The notes: generated by a model not told the origin, from the letters alone. Shown: positions 20,676 to 35,200, counted from the stretch's first letter. The stretch is DNA of 64,000 bases from Mugil cephalus (GCF_022458985.1 NC_061773.1:25082001-25146000); one strand, 5' to 3'. A program made the numbers and translations.

Positions 20676-22711
20676 GAGTGGGTGAGAGGAGTTATCCAGG
20701 ATGAAGTCTTTATTGTAATTTTGTTGTTCTACTGAGCATCAGCAACACAGTTAACTGGCCAAGGATCCCAGAAATTATAGTTACTCCATTTTATCTGGAC
20801 GTATGTCATTTATTGCAAACTTATCTGGCATCCTCCAACTTGCCCAGGGTTAGTTTTAAATAGGTAATCTGTACACATAATATCAAATAGTTTCCATCAC
20901 ACTAGACCAGTAAGGCTGCAACCAACATTTGTCTTCGTTACCTATTTAGTGTTGCATGCCTAAAATGTCAAAATAAATAAATAAAATAAAATCTGCGTCT
21001 GGCTCACAGTTGGAAAGCAGGAAGAATCAAATTTGTCTTTGTCTCCTCATGAAAATGATTCTCTCTGTAGAGTATTGGTTACAGCTGCAGTGTACAATAG
21101 GGGGTAAATAATGGCCCCACAACAAACTGTTGCCCCCGGGGCCCTGTCTCACACATACACCAATGACATGAACCACTCAAACATTGACACATTCCCTCAA
21201 AGCACAGGTGTCAAACAGACGGTCTGCAGACCAAAAGCAGCCCACCAGTAAAATGTCACATTGCACGCAGAGTTTATGTTTTCAGTGCAGCACAGAAAAC
21301 ATTGAACAGTGTCTGATTAACCAGAAATCTTTACGTCATAAATAAGAAGCGCAACGCTGGCGCACTGTAGATGATGACAGCTGTGCACTCTCAAGCGTAA
21401 AACAAATCAAACAACAAAATTCGTCTTAGGCAAGTAAAGCATATTCATATTATAAATTAACCTCTAAAGCCAATAGGACCGACTCAGCTTTGCACATGAA
21501 TCGTGTGATGGAAATTATGATTTTGGCCAAATGTTCTAAAATACTTGCAGCATTGCAGAATCTTTTGCGGCCAAGAAAGCATTTTTTCCTGGTTATTAAA
21601 ATGCTAGAAAATAACTTTTATTCTCATTAACTAACAACAATGTACAATAAATCAATAAATCTGACTGGCAGCCATGTTTCTGCAACACCTGATCCAAAGT
21701 CATGATGTGTAATGTTAGAACTATTAATTCTAAAAGGAGACATGGGTTCTTTGGTAGCTTACATGAAAGAATATATAAAACATAACATAAGAATATAAAG
21801 GTGCATGAAGTGACTGCCCATTAATCAGAGTATAAATATGATTTTGTTGAAATGTTTTCTCGAGTGTCATTGCTATGCGGTGGGGGTTCCTAGTGTGGTT
21901 TAGGTGGATACTATACATCTAAATAACATTCACATGAATTGCATTGTCAAGATGGTCAGTGTCAGTGGTCATAATGTTATGCCTGATTGGTATAAATGAA
22001 CGTATGCAGAGTAACTTACCTTTTGAATTATGCCCTAGACGCAAACACCAATGAACGTGTTACCTCATGAACACGTAAGGAATTTGTCCTCTTCATTGAA
22101 GATGTTATTTACAGATTCATACGTCCAGGCCCAGTCATCGTTCTTTTCCCCCAAACAGTAAACAATACAAATGAAAAAATCCCCAAACTTCCTGTGGACT
22201 TGTTTATGTCTTCTGGCTTAGCATACACACACAAATCAAGCCAAACCCCTGCATGATGTGCAGTGGCTGCCTCCAGCAATATATGCAACTAGTCCGAGCA
22301 GGTTTAATGTGGCCGGACGTCCGTGGATGTTTACTGTATCTCACTTTGAGCCACGGTGCTGGAGGCAGATGGATGTTTAGAAAGAAATTTTATCTGCACA
22401 GAATGGGAATGTGGCTTATTGAGCATGTGGCGCGCTGTTTACTCCAAACTCGTATGAATAAATAACCTCATGAAGTTTAAGAATCCCAACATTACAATTG
22501 TGGGTGAGCCGTAGGTAACCTTTAAAGTATTTATATCTCTTTAGTTTGGTACGTGCAGGAGCTGGGGTGCTCATTGGCCAAAGCTTTAGACCAGTGTTCC
22601 TGTCAGCCGTGCTACTGTGTGTATCATGTGTGGTTACAAACATGTGATAGGAGGTTGTGGACTTTTGCTGCTTATTATGTTGTTCTTTGATTCTTAGGAG
22701 TAAAGGGGGAG
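20676..22711. other. Spacer between inverted arms
   Basis: This is AT-rich, with no gene recognised. CAGGTGTCAAACAGACGG at about 21206 resembles a hAT (Charlie-type) end. A Tc1-like terminus lies at 21953-21997. The rest is unassigned. Confidence 0.4.
21953..21997. mobile_element. Terminus of Tc1-like element
   Basis: The sequence GTCAGTGGTCATAATGTTAT then GCCTGATTGGTATA is the inverted form of the end seen at 46294 (ACCGATCAGGCATAACATTA). It is a terminal inverted repeat that I associate with fish Tc1-like transposons. Only the end is recognisable here. Confidence 0.6.
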
Positions 22712-23557
22712 ATTATAGACCCATTCACAGTTTGGAAACAGTGTGACGTTTATTGAGGGGCGGGGCTTAAGTGGAGGCAAAAGATCTCAAACACTATAGC
22801 TTGTAAACGCTTGTTAGCATATTTCAACTGATTGTTTCGTGAAGAACAGACGAGGAAAATGCATATTTTAGAGCATAGGCGTTCAACAGGGGGTGCGTGA
22901 CCCCGAGGGTGTCCGAGGAGTTACTGTAAGTTGAAAGATACACAAGTTAAAATTAATATTTTAACTTGTGTATTATTTGAATAACTTATTATTGAGTGCA
23001 ACATGGTGATAATTATTTAGATCTATAAATAGCACTAGGCCAAGTTTAAAATAGAACACAAATAGTAGGTAGGGAGTCCCTACTTTATCTCTTCATCAGT
23101 TTGGGGTCCTTGGCCTGAAAAATGTTGAAGACCCTTGTTTTAGAGAATATACTAATACACTCACTTCCCAAGACTGAGTTATTTTAAAAAAAATTTACTC
23201 TGTCTGGTGGGACTATATATTCACTGACCCCTACACTCTTACTCTCTGGATGGATGATTTGACCAAAGGAGGACACAGACGGGACAAAGTCTGGTCTGTC
23301 TTTATCAAGTGAAGCCTCTCCAACAAAGATATTACAACAAGTAAGTGGAACCAATGTGGAGGGTAACGTAGTAAATGCAACTTCTGCTTGGACACCACTG
23401 AAACACAGAACTAACTAGCGGTTAGCATTAGCATTAATCAAGAATCCCCCAAATAATGATTATCTTAACGTAATTTCAATCACAATTAAGTCTAACCCAT
23501 AATCCATGTTATCCAGGCTGAAACTGATGATGCATTACATATTAACTTATCTGGTGC
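22712..23557 (-). repeat. Right arm of large inverted repeat
   Basis: This is the reverse-complement partner of 19503-20353. It is interrupted by the MITE at 22874-23137; without that insert the two arms align through AGTATATTCTCTAAAATATG. Confidence 0.7.
22874..23137. mobile_element. hAT-type MITE with 8-bp target duplication
   Basis: This 264-bp element begins CATAGGCGTTCAAC and ends GTTGAAGACCCTTG, an imperfect terminal inverted repeat. It is flanked on both sides by the 8-mer TTTTAGAG (22866-22873 and 23138-23145). An 8-bp target duplication is diagnostic of the hAT superfamily. There is no coding capacity, so it is non-autonomous. A larger relative lies at 56101-56515 and a piece at about 45890-45985. 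Confidence 0.85.
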
Positions 23558-25690
23558 TTTTTTGTTTTTGGTCCCCAAAAATGCATTTTCATGGTTGACA
23601 ATGACAGTTTGTCTCAAGTCTCCCTCTGTTTTTTTTTTATATGACTTATTCTTCTTTCTGCTCCCTTTCATTCAGATATGGGAACATTTGTGCTTATATT
23701 GAATTGTATTGTTTTAATCAATGAATGAAATACAAAAATAACCTTAGATAAGTCTGGAGTAGCCTATACACTTTCCCACATGTGGTACTATTGTGTTTTC
23801 AACACACCAGTGTAGTTAAATGGTGCCACTCCTGGTATTTCTATTTATCTAAGCCTTTTTCAAAAAGAAATGTTTTGGTTTTCTTCTTTTTATATATATA
23901 TATTCATGATAGGCAAACAAATAGGCATAGTTTTATTATTATCACGACAATTTATTTTGGCATGGCCACTGTGTTTGTGTTCCCTGCAAACAACGTGAGG
24001 TCATCTCATCATATTTTAAATAGAATTTTTCAAGATTCAAGATGTTTATTGTCACTAACAACACTAAATAAATAAAACACAAAATTGTACCATTTGAACT
24101 CACTGACACCAAATCCACCAAAGATGAGGCACCTGAGTCTTTAAACTGTTAGGTCCAAACATGGACTATTATTATTATACTATTATTATATTTCAAATAG
24201 AATCTAAAGAGGCAGTTACATGCAAATTGATGACCCTCTTGAAAGCCATCCCTCAGGATAACCTTCACCCACGTTTGCAGCTCATTTTTATCACTTTACT
24301 GCCCTCATTTGGCCGAGAGAAGGCACTACCATGACCAGTCGTGTGCTCTTCGTTCATTTAGCTGTCTAACAGTGTCACTCAACGTATTACAACACTGAAT
24401 ATGACAGAGCTGGTGTTTCTGCTTCACACTGTGTTTGAGTTTCATTGTGCTGTTTTCTGGAGCAGGTTTACAGTTTTGACACCTTTGTTACACATGACTC
24501 TAGTCTATAGTTTACTTACACTCATCAAGAGAGGCAGCTCTCCCCAATGTGACTTGTGATTTTTGTCTCCATTATATCAGTAATAGACACACAAACAGCA
24601 GACCCACGTTAATAATCTGTCCAGTCACCTCATGCCGTATATATCGGCTATAAAAAAATGGACTTAGATATTGTGCAGGGTACAGACCAAGATTAGCAAG
24701 TCACTGCATTATTACAGTTACACAATAATTACAGAACATTTATTACACAGCTGTTGATTCCAGTAGTTATTAAAGATTCATTGGCCTTCTCGTGTATTTG
24801 ACATAGTTAATTTTCTTCTTGCCCTGATGCGACATCGCTCTGGAACACAGTGTGAAATCTGGACTCATCAGACCACGTGGCCTTTTTCCTTTGTTCCAGA
24901 GTCCAAACTTTATGCTCCCTGGCACAATGAAGCCCAATTTTGGTAGTTTAGTAGTTTCTGCTTCAACTTTTATTTTTGCCAGGCAATGTACATTAACCTA
25001 CCTCTCTGTAATAGTTAATGCCATGTTATCCACATGAATAGACACTTTTAGCGTCTGACTATCATTGACGTTTATATTCTCCCATCTCTATTATTTTTTA
25101 CATTTGTTCATATGCTAATTACATACATTTTGTTGCTCACACTACTTTCTATTTTACTTATTACTCATATTTTTGTCTTTCTTTTACTTGTGGTTCTTAA
25201 GAGTTTTTTCTTTCATTTACATAATTATTAATACTTTTCCTAATTTAAGTGGCCCCAAAATAATATATGTTATTATTCTTGAAAATAAAAGTGATAATAG
25301 TTATATAGTTATAGATAACTGTCCAGTTTGGAGGTTTAAATTGTTGGGGTCAAAATTGATGGCAAGGATAAAACATGTTAGTAAATGGGAAGAGTATGAA
25401 TGTCAAGAAAAAAGTCGAAATACAATGTCGAGAAATAAAGTCGGCTCAAAAAACACAGCGTAATTCTCAGTATTAATATGGAAAGACGGTTCTTGAAGTG
25501 TTTGCTCATTTTCTTGTTTTCTCTTGGAGGGCTTTAATACTCTTCCTTACATACCTGACACATACACCTGGGGGAAAAAATGTATTATAATCATTTTTTG
25601 GAGGTTTAAAGCTGGGGCTAAATTGACCCCAGTGATTAAAAAGTGTTAGTAAAAGTGAAGGTAATAAGAGGGTTAAAAGTCTATGAAAGC
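23558..25690. other. Intergenic region upstream of ETNK2
   Basis: This is AT-rich. The block about 24850-24950 (CTGGACTCATCAGACCACGT and GGCACAATGAAGCCCAATTT) resembles a dispersed fish repeat that I cannot name. No gene was seen. Confidence 0.35.
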
Positions 25691-25699
25691 CTAATAATA

Positions 25700-26096
25700 A
25701 TTTTTCAGTCGTCAGAACGCGTGCCGTCATTCGGCTGGACTCGGCTCCACCCGGAGAGACTCGGAAATAGTGGGCGTGGTCGGCCTTATTGCGTCTCCGT
25801 CTCCACCGTCGTACAATCGGATGATCCCGGGTGGGCGGAGCCAAGTTTAAGGAAATGGTCCCGTTGGTAGGCGGCTGCTTCTGCTCCCAAGAAAACCGGC
25901 GACGAGCATCCATACCCGGCAGTTTCACGATTCTACATCTTCACTGCCTTCAAGCCACGGCTACCGAGCAAAATACACAAAATCCACAGTGACACTTGCC
26001 TGCTTACAAGCTGAGCGAACGACAGTACGCTGCAAAATTTCTAGAGATATCCGTGTCGGGGCTCGGAGATTAACGTTTAAGATAAACCTCTTTAGA
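25700..26096 (+). promoter_or_regulatory. ETNK2 promoter and 5' UTR region
   Basis: This is a local rise in G+C and CpG within AT-rich surroundings. It has GC-box-like sites (GGGCGTGG at about 25770, GGGCGGAG at about 25832) and no TATA box. It ends at the ETNK2 start codon. The exact transcription start cannot be fixed from sequence alone. Confidence 0.5.
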
Positions 26097-26243
26097 ATGG
26101 AGACGCAGATACATGTGCCCGTCGGGTCGCCGGTAATTAGGAAGATTCCCGTTTTCGTGGACGAACACAATGTGACGGAAGGAGCCATGAAGCTCATTAA
26201 AGAGCTGAGACCTGCGTGGGAGACGAGCCGTATCAAGACCAAG
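26097..26243 (+). CDS. ETNK2: ETNK2 exon 1
   Basis: This exon encodes residues 1-49, starting METQIHVPVGSP and ending SRIKTK before donor GTAACG. It contains the EGAMKLIKELRPAW helix shared by the family. No signal peptide was seen, which is consistent with a cytosolic enzyme. Confidence 0.9.
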
Positions 26244-29200
26244 GTAACGTTAGCCGCTTGAAGCTAGCCGTGGAGAGTGGGCTAAGCTAGGCTAGGCTAA
26301 AGATTGACAGCTCTGCAGCATCACCAAGCAGTACCAGCCGGGAGGAGGGCCACGTTTTCTTTTAATTTACCAATTTTTATTGCTACATAGTCTCTTTATT
26401 CACTGACAAAGACGTTCAATTGCGTATATTGTCACATAACGTGTTGATTTTATTTAAGCCAGACTCTGATTCTGAGAGTTATAGTGGCAAACTAATACTA
26501 AATCAGTGGGATTGTAATCTAGATTTAGACTTTCATCATCCACAAGGGAAATTATTTGGTCACAGTAGCTCAGGTACACATAAAAGAAACACTCTTAAAA
26601 AACACTAGTAAAAAGAAAGATACAATAAGATTAATATATAAGTATTATCAAATATAAAATAGCCTAAGCAAAAAATGTACAGATTTATCTTAGGAGCAAA
26701 TGTACAAAACTACTCTTCCTGTTACAGGCAGCCTTGTGTGCTCGATGTTAAACAGCAACACATTGGACCAAATCTGGAATAAAAAGGGCCAGTCATGCTG
26801 TCATCTTAGTGTCAGTGACCAGCTGGTGGTGACGTGATGGGTCTATACACGGTCATAGTTAATTGCGAGTTCAAGGAAGCAGACACACCTTATGCTGACG
26901 TTTTTTTACAGCTGTTTGTGCTCACGCTGCCTCTTGACATCCAGCCACGTCCCTCGGCTTCTGCCGTCACATGGACTGGATGTTAATAATAATCGAAACC
27001 ATCAGCGGTGGAGGTGGCGTCTTGGGTCCTTTCCAGGGTGATAGTTTGGACTTCCACGCGGTTAACTATCTGCACCGCAGGTTTCAAACATACGGGGCAA
27101 TTAAGTGGCCTGTAGCAACATGAAATCGCAAAGTCTACTCATTTTTACCAGTGAAAATAAATGACGTCCCTAATTTGTCCACAGCTTTAGTCAGAGAAGT
27201 GAACAGAACACAAAACTAAACAGAAATATATATATATTTTTAAGGATAGTTCATTAAATGTAAACATTCCCTTAATTCACTTGTTCTTCTTTGCATGAAA
27301 ACAGATGGATTAAGTTGCAATTAATTTGTGGGGGCACTTGAATGGTGCCTGGTTCTCCTTCCTTAATAAACTAAAGTGTAGTGTGAGTTAAAAGCAAATT
27401 TAATTAATGAACTCAATTAAATCCCAGAGGGTGTAGTGGTGTTTGTGGGCTAACTCTGCCACCGCACTGATTGAATTTCCTTTCCAAGACTATGAATACA
27501 CGGACGGAAATCTCATATTTGACTGAAGTCCTGAACCTCGTTGCTACAAGCCAGCTACGAAAAATCCCCAGTGATAATGTCCATGTTAAGGACAATATTA
27601 GGTTGTCATTCGACATTTAAAACAGGATTTGATGTAAAGATTTATATGGTCATTCATGAACCCAAAGTGATGGGCCTGAAACGAGTAGAGAGGAAATTAA
27701 ATCAGAACTATATGCTTGTTGTCCCAGCAAAAATGCCTCAAAGGGTCTTTTTTTGTTTGGAGACATGATGTAAAGAGAGTCAGACGTCTGTTTTCAAGCT
27801 CCTGCTGCAAGTGAAGTTGTGTGTGTGGACTCACTGATGTTTTCTGTACATCCTCTTAACTTAGCAGGACATAGGAAACTCTCTCCGTTACACTATTATA
27901 TCCGTGTGCTCTACTTGTTCAGTCTTTTATGGGAAAGCTGTACGGTGTCAGTGTAAAGCTCTGATGCTTTTGGATGCATAGTGATATGTCAGTCGTGTCA
28001 TTAAAGGTACATTCTGCCCAAAAAGGTGGTTGGTGAGAAACAGATATTCGAGTTGAGGATCTTCTACTAAATAAACTCTAGGTAGTATTTTCCTTTCCGT
28101 TAGCTTCTCACTTTTAGGTACCGTTATTGATCTAATCTAATCTGTTGCTGGTTGTAACAGCTAATTAACTTGCTTAGAAGCACTAATTATTTACTTTAGT
28201 TACTGTGATACACTGGGCTGGACATTCAGCCTGACTATCGTCTGATTAAAACGCTCTGTTCAGACGTGTCTGTGCTCTGACGATCGGACTCTGTGTCTCC
28301 TTAACACTAGTATTTATAGAGCACAGTCTCAACAAAGAAAACACGGATGCACCGAAAATAGTTTGTAACGCTTTTATTTTCTGTTCGTAAGCTATTTCTA
28401 GGCTCCTTAGTGTAACACGCTAACCTTGCTCTGTGCAGCCGCATGTCTTCATTTTGTGCATAAAGAGGCGGAGCATTAAAAAGCTGGGTGATTGAAAAGC
28501 TCACCTGATTGCTAATATATTATTGCATATGTTGTGCATCCCTACCACAAGTATTACTCTCCCTCAGACTTATCTTTCGACTGTAATTCCTCCCGTTTCC
28601 ATGTAACGATGCTGTTGGATATTTTTGAGTTTCGACCACTTTGGACCCAACTGAATCAGCCAAATGTTTGTGTAATGTGCATTTCACCACGGATGTATTG
28701 TTAAGCAGTCCCTTTGCAGGGATAGAGAAAATGCATAATTGATTCCCGGCGCGTGGATCAAGTGACTGATGTGTCATAGCCAGGTCAGACTATTCGGAGC
28801 GGCTCCGGCGGTGGGACACGATAACACCATTCACCGCCTTCGCTCTCTCGCAGGCTCAATTTGAACACAGCTGCTGCAGCCGTGTATTTACATCCCGCTG
28901 GCTAATCCCTCTCTGGATCTGATAGCCCACGCACTCACACACACCTGCAGCTGAGGACATCACATTGTTTACTTCACCCCCCCCCCCCCCCCCGAGCCTT
29001 TTCTCTCTGACCACCACCCAGACAGAACTCAGAGGTACATCTCCACGACCACCAGCGCAGCCTGATCAGGAAAGTGTGCGATTAAAGTGAAAAAAACCAC
29101 AGCTGCACCATTGTTCTGATGGGACTTTGAAGCTCTAAATGCGGCGAGGAAGGAGCGCGGCAGCAGCAGCGGCAGCTGTTGACAGAAACACCTGATTTGC

Positions 29201-32200
29201 CCTGCCACCTGGACAGGAAGACTTTTACTGTAAATACACACTGTCCATTTCCAAAACATCCTCCACACGCCCGCCGAGTTCCTGAAAACATCAGAATGTG
29301 CCAACCTCAACAGAGCCGTGTCCTATTACAACTTTCTCATGCTCAAGATGAATTGATTAATATCTGCCACGGGAAGCCTCCTTCAGGCCGCGCGGTCAGA
29401 ACCGGCCGGTGTAGACTTGCACACACCGGGGGGGGGGGAAAGTAAAACCCTTGTCTGGATCCAAGCTTATCGCTGCGTATCGACGTATTGATCGTCGGTC
29501 TTAGCGGCGTATTGTGCAGGCGGGCGGGATGGATCAGTCATGTGGTAGCAAAAGGCGTGTTTGCCTGTGTACGTGCGGTCGTAACGGGGATGCCTGCGTG
29601 CCCATCTTTGTGGTTCGCCATGTGTGGAATGCCAGATATGCGTGAGTGAGCGTCTGTGCTGGGGTGGACGTAGGCAGTGTGTATGTTGTTATTGTGTTCT
29701 CAGCAGGCGGGACCAGCCCACCGGTTTCCATTGGAAAGATGCCGTCATTCAGATATCGAGATCCGAGGCTTTTTTTTTTGCTTATTCATCAATTTGGATG
29801 AAGCGTTAGAGTTAACCTGTTTATAACACCATCCTGCAAGAGTCATTGGACCATGGGATGCAGGAAGTAGCCATATAGTCAGTTTGATGGAAGATATACA
29901 GGGAGGGACGTAAGTATTTAACATGTCAATGTTTTCTACACTTAAACACAGTTGACAGTATCCCAGCTGTCATTGGGTGAGTGGCAGAATACGGCCAATT
30001 TAGAATCACCAATTAACCTAACGAGCATGTCTTGGGAGAATGGGAGGAAGCCGGAGACAACCCACGCAGACACAAGGAAAATATGCAAACTCCACTTGAA
30101 CCCTGGCAGAAAAGCCACATTCGGATGATGTATTCGAACCTTCTCGCTGTGATGAATCAGTGCTAACCACCACAACACGGTTAGTCCAAACTGTCTCAAG
30201 ACACTTTGCTGAACCTTGAGCCTGAAACCCCCAGAGGAAGCACCACGCAACAGTGGCAAGAACAAGCCTCCCTAGTACCAGGAAGAAACCATGAGCAGAA
30301 CTCTGTAATGTGAGAGGACCCATCTGCTCGAAGTCGACAGAAAACCTAGAGAGGCAGAGTGAGAGGAACGATTCAGACGCACATTTATTTTTATGATTGA
30401 TCTTTGTGAACTGTGAAAGTTAATATCAATTGTCAGAATGTCTTATGAATTGCTTCATTGTAAGATATTATTGTGTAGAATATTAAAATGGTCATGTAGC
30501 GTCTATGCTAGTCCGAGTCTACTCCACCCATGTCAGTTTTGCGGGGAAAAGTTGGTCTGAAGTTGATCCACAGGCAACTGATGATGTTCTGGCAAAGATT
30601 TGCCGGGTTAATTGAATAGTTTGTTTGGGCTTCATGTCGTTATGGTGTCGTAACAGTGACAAAGTCATAGACGTCACCTGAACACTGAATTTGTTGACAA
30701 CAAAATGCCTGTGATTGGTTGAAGACTGATCCAGTTGCATGCAGAGGTATTGTTTTTCTGCATTGGTTGTAACAAACCCCATAACACCAGGCATCATTTC
30801 TAAATCATCTAAATAAATGAACAGACACTTGCATTTATAAGGAGGTTCCTATCAAACCTGTAAGAATGTACAAACAACCATCTACCAGCTGAGATGTGTA
30901 CTAGGTTATGGCTCCCAAATGTACTTGTCATTTTTATACGTTGTGTTATTTAAAAACCGATATGTCTGTTGTGTTAAACATAGAGTACAGTAACAGTAGA
31001 TGGTAGTTACTGTTGTCAGTTTCAGCTTTTTTAGTAGAAGCTTACCAATACTTTGAGTATTGGTTGTCAGTTGATTTAACCTGCATGGCCACTTTTTAAT
31101 ACCTTCTTTAATCGTACGTGATATGCAAACATCATATTTCCTGCTTCCTCGTGAAGTTACTAATTGCTAAACATGCATGAGCAGATAACGACGCGCATCA
31201 CACGAGATCTTTCATCATGAAACATACTTCATAGCTTCATAGTAATATGATAACAATTGTGTTAAATAGTTTTGCAATAGTTTCAACTTGACTGTCAAGT
31301 TGGGACTCGTGAGAGTAGTTTACTCCATTACGAGCGTGTGTCATGGCAGGATGTAACAGACATGCATGAGTTACTCAGAGGTGTAAAAAAAAAATGTCAT
31401 GCAGCTAGTTTGATAAAACAACTGCTTTGTCATATCCAGGTTATTTCAAATTATTAGCACATTCGTCAATGACTGAATGTGTAAAATAAGTTGCTTATTT
31501 AAAAAACATGACGTTCCTCTGTGTCCTTTTTGCACCAAAGGAATGTAAAGTTGCTCAGCACTGAGCTGAGTATCTTTGGGCTGAAGGCTGATGTGATACT
31601 GATTCAGTATCACGTTCAAGCTTTTGCGATGTGACACATTCGTCTCGTGGCGTCTGCAGTGTTGATGCTGACTCAAGGTGAACCGATAGCTCTGTGAAAC
31701 GACCAAACAAAACACTGGAACCACCACGGTGCCGTAGCGCTAGATGTTCTCTCAGAGCGGCTACATGATGCCTTTTCCTCCTCTTCCAGCTCTTCACCGA
31801 TGGAACCACCAACAAGTTAGTGGGCTGCTACGTGGACGACAGTCCAGAGGACGTGGTCCTGGTCCGAGTGTACGGGAACAAGACGGAGCTCATTGTGGAC
31901 AGAGACAATGAGCTCAAAAGCTTTCAGGTAGCGTTAGTTTTTTTTACGAATTTGACACATTTTGGTGCTTCACAATTGTTCGTCCCATCCATTTCTCATG
32001 TTTTTTCATGTCTCCTCCAGGTGCTACACGCTAACGGTTGCGCCCCTCGTCTCTACTGCACCTTTCAAAACGGCATCTGCTATGAGTTCATGCAGGGAGA
32101 CGCTCTCGGGACGCAGGACGTCAGGGATCCTTCTCTACTCAGGTTAGGACGTTGGGGACAGAGTCGGGGCAGCTCGGGATTATTACAGACTTAGCTTAGA

Positions 32201-35200
32201 GGGGTGAAATTATAACAGTGTGCCCATTAACGTGATGATTGGCACACGTGTTTTCCCAAAGCAGAAAACGCCTCGTCATCATGTAGGAAAAATGCAAATG
32301 AAGTAAACCCACGTTAGTCAAATGGTATCTGCAGTTATCCACAACAACAAACCAAAACAATCTAATACTTTATCTGGTGACTCAGTGTCCACGGTACTTG
32401 TTGTAATGTTTGGTGTCTCCTTTGTGGAAATCACTGTTCAGTGCTGGATTATGTATTTGCTGGGTTTAAGTCAACTGCACAAGAGATTATTTGTCCTTAT
32501 CTAACATATAACAGATATCTTGACCCTGTAGCAGGACACTCTTGTCACTTCTTCATCTTCAGGATTATAACTCGCATGTTATCACTTCAGTCGTGATGGA
32601 TAACCTTGTTCTTTCTTTCCTTCCGCAGGATGATTGCTAGGGAAATGGCTCGCATCCACGCCATCCACGCACACAACGGCTGCATCCCCAAACCCAACCT
32701 CTGGATCAAGATGCGGAAATACTTCTCCCTGGTAGCCACGGAGTTCACCGAGCAAGCCTCCAATGTCAGGTGAGTCCTTTTTTTTTTTTTTTTCTCCTCG
32801 GCTTTCATCTTGTTGTCCAGGCTCCTGCGACGCCGCTCTACACACGGTGTGATAGCGATGCAAATAGTTGCTGAAGTGCAGCTTCATTTCCCTGTAACAC
32901 TAGTACCGAGAACAGGGGACATTTGCATGGACATCAGCGGAGAGAGCTCAGTGAAAAAGAAGATGATTGCATTAGGAAAAAAAAAAAAAGCATAGTTGTT
33001 TGCTTAAAAAGTGTCAAAGGTGAGAATTTAATATGAGCAAACATAAAATAAGACTCTATTTTTAGGAGTCACGGACAAACATGACCCACATAATTAATTG
33101 TGCACTTAATTAAGGAAATAATGAACCTGGAAAATCCAGGCTAAACCAGCAGAAGTGATAAATATACACCTGAAATTTCTCATTGACTGACGCACACCTA
33201 CAGTCAGCAGAACTGGAAATGAATCTCTAGGAAAGAGGGAGGCTGACAGTGCGGAGGTGTCCACGTCCACCTGTGGATCTGTTTTAAAAGTCGACCCTTT
33301 CATAACCCGGCCAGCTGCCCGGCCACAGCTGATACCTTTGTCCTGATGGCTATTAGATTATGTCCAACATGTGGCTTATATAACAGTAACAATAACAGCC
33401 GCCTGGATTAGGGAGTCTGAGGCATGCAGCGGCCAGCAGATGTTTGCTCAGCTCTGTGTATCAGGTCACTTTACTGTCTTCCATGGTAACACAGATGGCT
33501 GAGGTGTCCTCGTCCTGGACAGCACAAACCGGTTTCCCTGCAGTTAGAGAGACACACGTCACCGGGGTATCTTTAAAGAAAAACTGTAGCGGTGACAAAA
33601 TTTCATCAGAAGACGGTGTGGGAGAAGGCACCAAACCAGAAAGACGTTTCCGAGGAGAGGGCGTGTCTTGTGTTTGTGTGTTTGATGCAGCCTTCCAGCC
33701 CTGTTTTCTCCCATCTCCTGCTATAAGGCCGACTGCAGCTTAAGCCCCATAAGCCCATTACCGTTAGCGCAGGGGTCTCTACTCAGCACTCAGGACTTGG
33801 TTGGCTGAGGCACTAACCCGGTGGCTTAACTCTTTTTTCCACCAGCCAATAATACCACCTTTCAACTGCTTTCAGGCAGCGTCTGCTGTTGATGTGATTG
33901 GGTTACAGGGCGTCGTCCGGTCCAGGCAGAACACTTATATATATCAATATCAATTTTGAGTTTTTTTGCTATTTTTCTTCATTAACATGTCATTTATCAA
34001 TCTAGTTTAAAAAGAAAAGTCTAAATGCTCATTTATGTGTTCTTTTCACTACACTTTGTCTTGTTTGTGCCTCTAATTAACTCGTAAATTGACTTATAAA
34101 CTCAGCTTTCTGAGCCGTCTCGTAGCTCTGTGACCCTCATCTCTACCCTGGCGTATGAGCTACTGTTGTGAAGCTCCTTTTCTCCTGCAGAAGTCTGTCG
34201 GGCCAAAATACAGTCACATCCTTTGTACTGGCAATTAATCGTGAAAGTAGAAAGGCAGATCTGAAGCTAAACTTGAACTCTCGTTGGTTGGTGTCGATTT
34301 CTGACAACGTGATAAGTTCAAACGTGTCACGTGACCGGATATTCTACCGGTCTGGGTTTATCTGCGAGGGGCATTTAAAAATGCTTCTTCTCTAAGAAGA
34401 AAATTACAGCTCAAATTAGTAAGAAAAGTCAAAGAAAAGACACAGATAGAGAGGAGAGGGGAAGTCAGACTCATCTGAGTTCAAATTGTGTTTGGTAAAA
34501 GGAGACGAAGGTGGAGACGATCAGCAATGGATCAACATTCATGTTTCACACTTGAATGAACTCATTGAAAATTTAATCTTATATTTGCAATAGATTTGGT
34601 TTTGGTACATAGTGGTTTACAATAAAGAAATATACATGATTCTGTAATGTTAAGGCCGTTTTCTCAAAATGAGTTTTTCTGCTACTCTGAGCCAGAAATC
34701 TCCACTTCAGTATCACTTACACAAACAAAACTTTCCAGATTTGTTCCTAACTACATTCTGCAGGTATTTACAGAGGGGATTTTTTTATAGCTTTTATCAT
34801 TCAGAGCCTGATTTATAGAACATTTTACTCCAAAAAAAACAAATTTGAACCTGACTTTAGTCATTATTAAGATTTCTGTTTCAGAAATTTATGCAAATTA
34901 GTGCATATTTAAGTAAGTGATACTTAATTTGTATATTTAAATATACATTCACAGAAAACCTGTAATACAAAAAAAATATTGTATTTTTTGTAAGTGATCA
35001 ACTGGAGAAGGTTCATGGTGATATCTGTTAGTTAAAAGTTTTACCCTGTAGTGTCTCGTGTTAAAATTGAGTCCACATTTCCTGCGGAGACGTAGCGGTG
35101 TATCCATGGAGGGTCCACTGAGGACAGGTTTCTCTGCAGCCGTTCCCAGGAGCCGTCTGGCCGGAGCCCCACTGAGCCTGTGTGTTGCCTGAGCATGTCG

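Larger units (their letters stand above)
26244..31789 (+). other. ETNK2 intron 1
   Basis: This is a 5.5-kb intron. It has a retroposon-tail-like block at 26495-26560 (CCACAAGGGAAATTATTTGG), a poly-C run at about 28978-28994 and a short G run at 29428-29437. The interspersed repeat at 29948-30345 also lies here. No other gene was seen. Confidence 0.5.

Noticed and set aside
28978..28994. Poly-C run in ETNK2 intron 1 as a structured element.
   Set aside because: It is a plain homopolymer whose length may be a sequencing artefact. No partner G-tract arrangement was seen nearby.
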